This document shows positions 62,908 through 64,000 of a DNA stretch of 64,000 bases, piece by piece (position 1 is the stretch's first letter; each line of letters starts with the position of its first letter). The stretch lies in NCBI RefSeq assembly GCF_016616235.1, contig NZ_CP067100.1, forward strand, positions 3,221,001-3,285,000, given 5' to 3'. This DNA is from Bradyrhizobium diazoefficiens. GTDB lineage: Bacteria; Pseudomonadota; Alphaproteobacteria; Rhizobiales; Xanthobacteraceae. The position numbers were made by a program, and so were the translations under genes. The notes below the pieces were generated by a model. The model was given only the letters and a program-made list of their open reading frames with translations. It had not been told where the DNA came from and searched no databases.

Positions 62908-64000
62908 TGTCCGATGTCACCGGTGCAGCACGATGGTTGCAACCCTCGGCCGATACGGCTGCGCGGCGGAACGTCGGGCTTGCCTGCCTGATCGCGCTCA
63001 TGGCGCTGCTGGTGGTCGGCAATCTCGCCAGCGACGCCGCGCTCGATCTGGAACTCGGCTGGGACGTGCGCGTCAACTGCGCGGCGGTCGACGCGCATAT
63101 CGGTGGGCTCGATCCCTATTTCGTGAAAAATCTGAAGGGCACGAACTTCTCTTATCCCTACCTGCCGGTGACGCTGGACGCCTTCCGTCCGCTGTGCGCC
63201 GGCGATTTTCTCGTCGGTCATTACCGCGGCATCTATTTCGTCCTTGCGATGGTCTGCGGTCTGCTGCTGCCCGGGCTCGGCCGCGGGCGCGGCGGCCCGC
63301 GTGATGTTGCGCTCAGGGGCCTCTGGGGGCTCGGCGCGTTCGTCGGCTTCGAATGGGTCCTGGTCTCGGGCAATTTCGCCATCATGAGCGGCGCGCTGAC
63401 GGCGGCCGCCCTGGCGCTGCTGCTTCGCTCGACGCCGTCAGACGCGGACGCTGATCGGGGCTTCGGCGCGCGCCTCGCCGGCGCTGCGCTGCTCGGCCTC
63501 GTCGCCTCGTTCAAGCTGGTGTACAGCCCCGTGCTGGCCGCGCTCTATTTTCTGCCGCTGGCGCGCCGGCAAAAGCTCGGTTTGATCGCGGCCGCGACCG
63601 CAGGCCTGGCATTGCCGGTCCTGCTCTCGATGGGGCTCTATCCGGATCTGTTTGCGAGCTGGCTGCTCGCGATCAAAGGTCAAATTCCCGACCAGCATAC
63701 GGTCTATGTGATGGACACCACGCCCTCGCTGCTGCTGCTGGCGCAGGGCGCCCTGGATCATGCCGGGCTTGGCGGCAGCAAGCCGGTCGTGTTCGCGGCC
63801 TACGCGCTTGCCGCGGTCGCGCTGGTGCTCGCGCCGTTTGCCCTGGTCGTGCTGCGCATTGCTGGCGGACTGGCGCGCGCTGAAGACTCTTTCCCGGCCC
63901 GGCTCGATCGCTGGCTGATCGATCATCCGCGCCTTGCGCTGCGGATCACCGTGCTGGCGATGTATGGGCTCTATCTCTGCGCGCCGCGCCTGAAGGAATA
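62907..64000 (+). CDS. GT87-like membrane glycosyltransferase, tandem copy 2 (3' partial)
   Basis: The GTG at 62907 opens a frame that stays open to the right edge (364 residues seen). The protein is closely related to the preceding copy: SDVTGAARWLQPSADTAARR, then IGGLDPYFVKNLKGTNFSYP and SNFAIMSGA-type helices that match position by position. The first roughly 80 bases are almost the same as in copy 1, while later parts have drifted more. This implies a tandem duplication with a unit near 1,322 bases. The two may use different sugars or acceptors. The 3' end lies outside the window. Confidence 0.8.
   Translation, partial: MSDVTGAARWLQPSADTAARRNVGLACLIALMALLVVGNLASDAALDLELGWDVRVNCAAVDAHIGGLDPYFVKNLKGTNFSYPYLPVTLDAFRPLCAGDFLVGHYRGIYFVLAMVCGLLLPGLGRGRGGPRDVALRGLWGLGAFVGFEWVLVSGNFAIMSGALTAAALALLLRSTPSDADADRGFGARLAGAALLGLVASFKLVYSPVLAALYFLPLARRQKLGLIAAATAGLALPVLLSMGLYPDLFASWLLAIKGQIPDQHTVYVMDTTPSLLLLAQGALDHAGLGGSKPVVFAAYALAAVALVLAPFALVVLRIAGGLARAEDSFPARLDRWLIDHPRLALRITVLAMYGLYLCAPRLKE

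Overview
The window looks like a chromosomal segment of a Bradyrhizobium-like alphaproteobacterium. This rests on its high GC content, its mix of gene families, a groESL operon with a CIRCE/HrcA site, an Anbu-type proteasome locus, and many intergenic palindromes of the kind seen in Bradyrhizobium. The genus is inferred from recognition, not from a search. I saw no rRNA, tRNA, CRISPR array, transposase, integrase or replication origin. About 68 protein-coding loci are supported, two of them broken by single-base frameshifts.

Left end, 1-20 kb. The window opens inside a coxE gene and continues with a split XdhC and a MoeA/MobA-like fusion, which is the tail of a molybdenum-hydroxylase maturation operon. 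Next come a frameshifted DUF4189 gene and an ArsR/SRPBCC/GFA operon. This is divergent from a TetR-controlled lipoprotein-adaptor ABC exporter. A 6-TM class III cyclase, a PhzF-like protein, a DUF488/DUF72 pair, a GT2-GtrA/GT39 lipid-glycosylation pair and a FecR/CHASE2-cyclase operon follow.

Middle, 20-44 kb. A membrane-anchored DUF2778 (L,D-transpeptidase-like) protein and a GST are followed by a cysteine hydrolase beside its frameshifted LysR regulator. Then come signal peptidase I, groESL, usg, a cupin with a histone-like tail, a rhomboid protease, a CNT nucleoside transporter and an MFS exporter. At 33.6-37.9 kb lies the most intriguing cluster: circularly permuted ATP-grasp, alpha-E, transglutaminase and Anbu peptidase. 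Housekeeping and metabolic genes follow: CinA-like, xanthine phosphoribosyltransferase, core MetE, a thioredoxin-fold isomerase, a quinone reductase and a crotonase.

Right end, 44-64 kb. A degradation and uptake locus contains an amidase, an M20 amidohydrolase, an M81 peptidase, a fused two-ATPase dipeptide-type ABC transporter with two permeases, an M20 carboxypeptidase and a divergent binding protein. It probably imports and hydrolyses peptide- or amide-like compounds. After a short segment with an NTF2-like gene and a beta-propeller gene, flanked by two similar hairpins, come a GT39 enzyme and a Bcr/CflA exporter. The window ends in a tandem pair of GT87-like membrane proteins, the second cut by the window edge.

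Most gaps between genes, especially convergent ones, hold palindromic elements of six distinct families with about 14 copies in all. Several probably act as bidirectional terminators.
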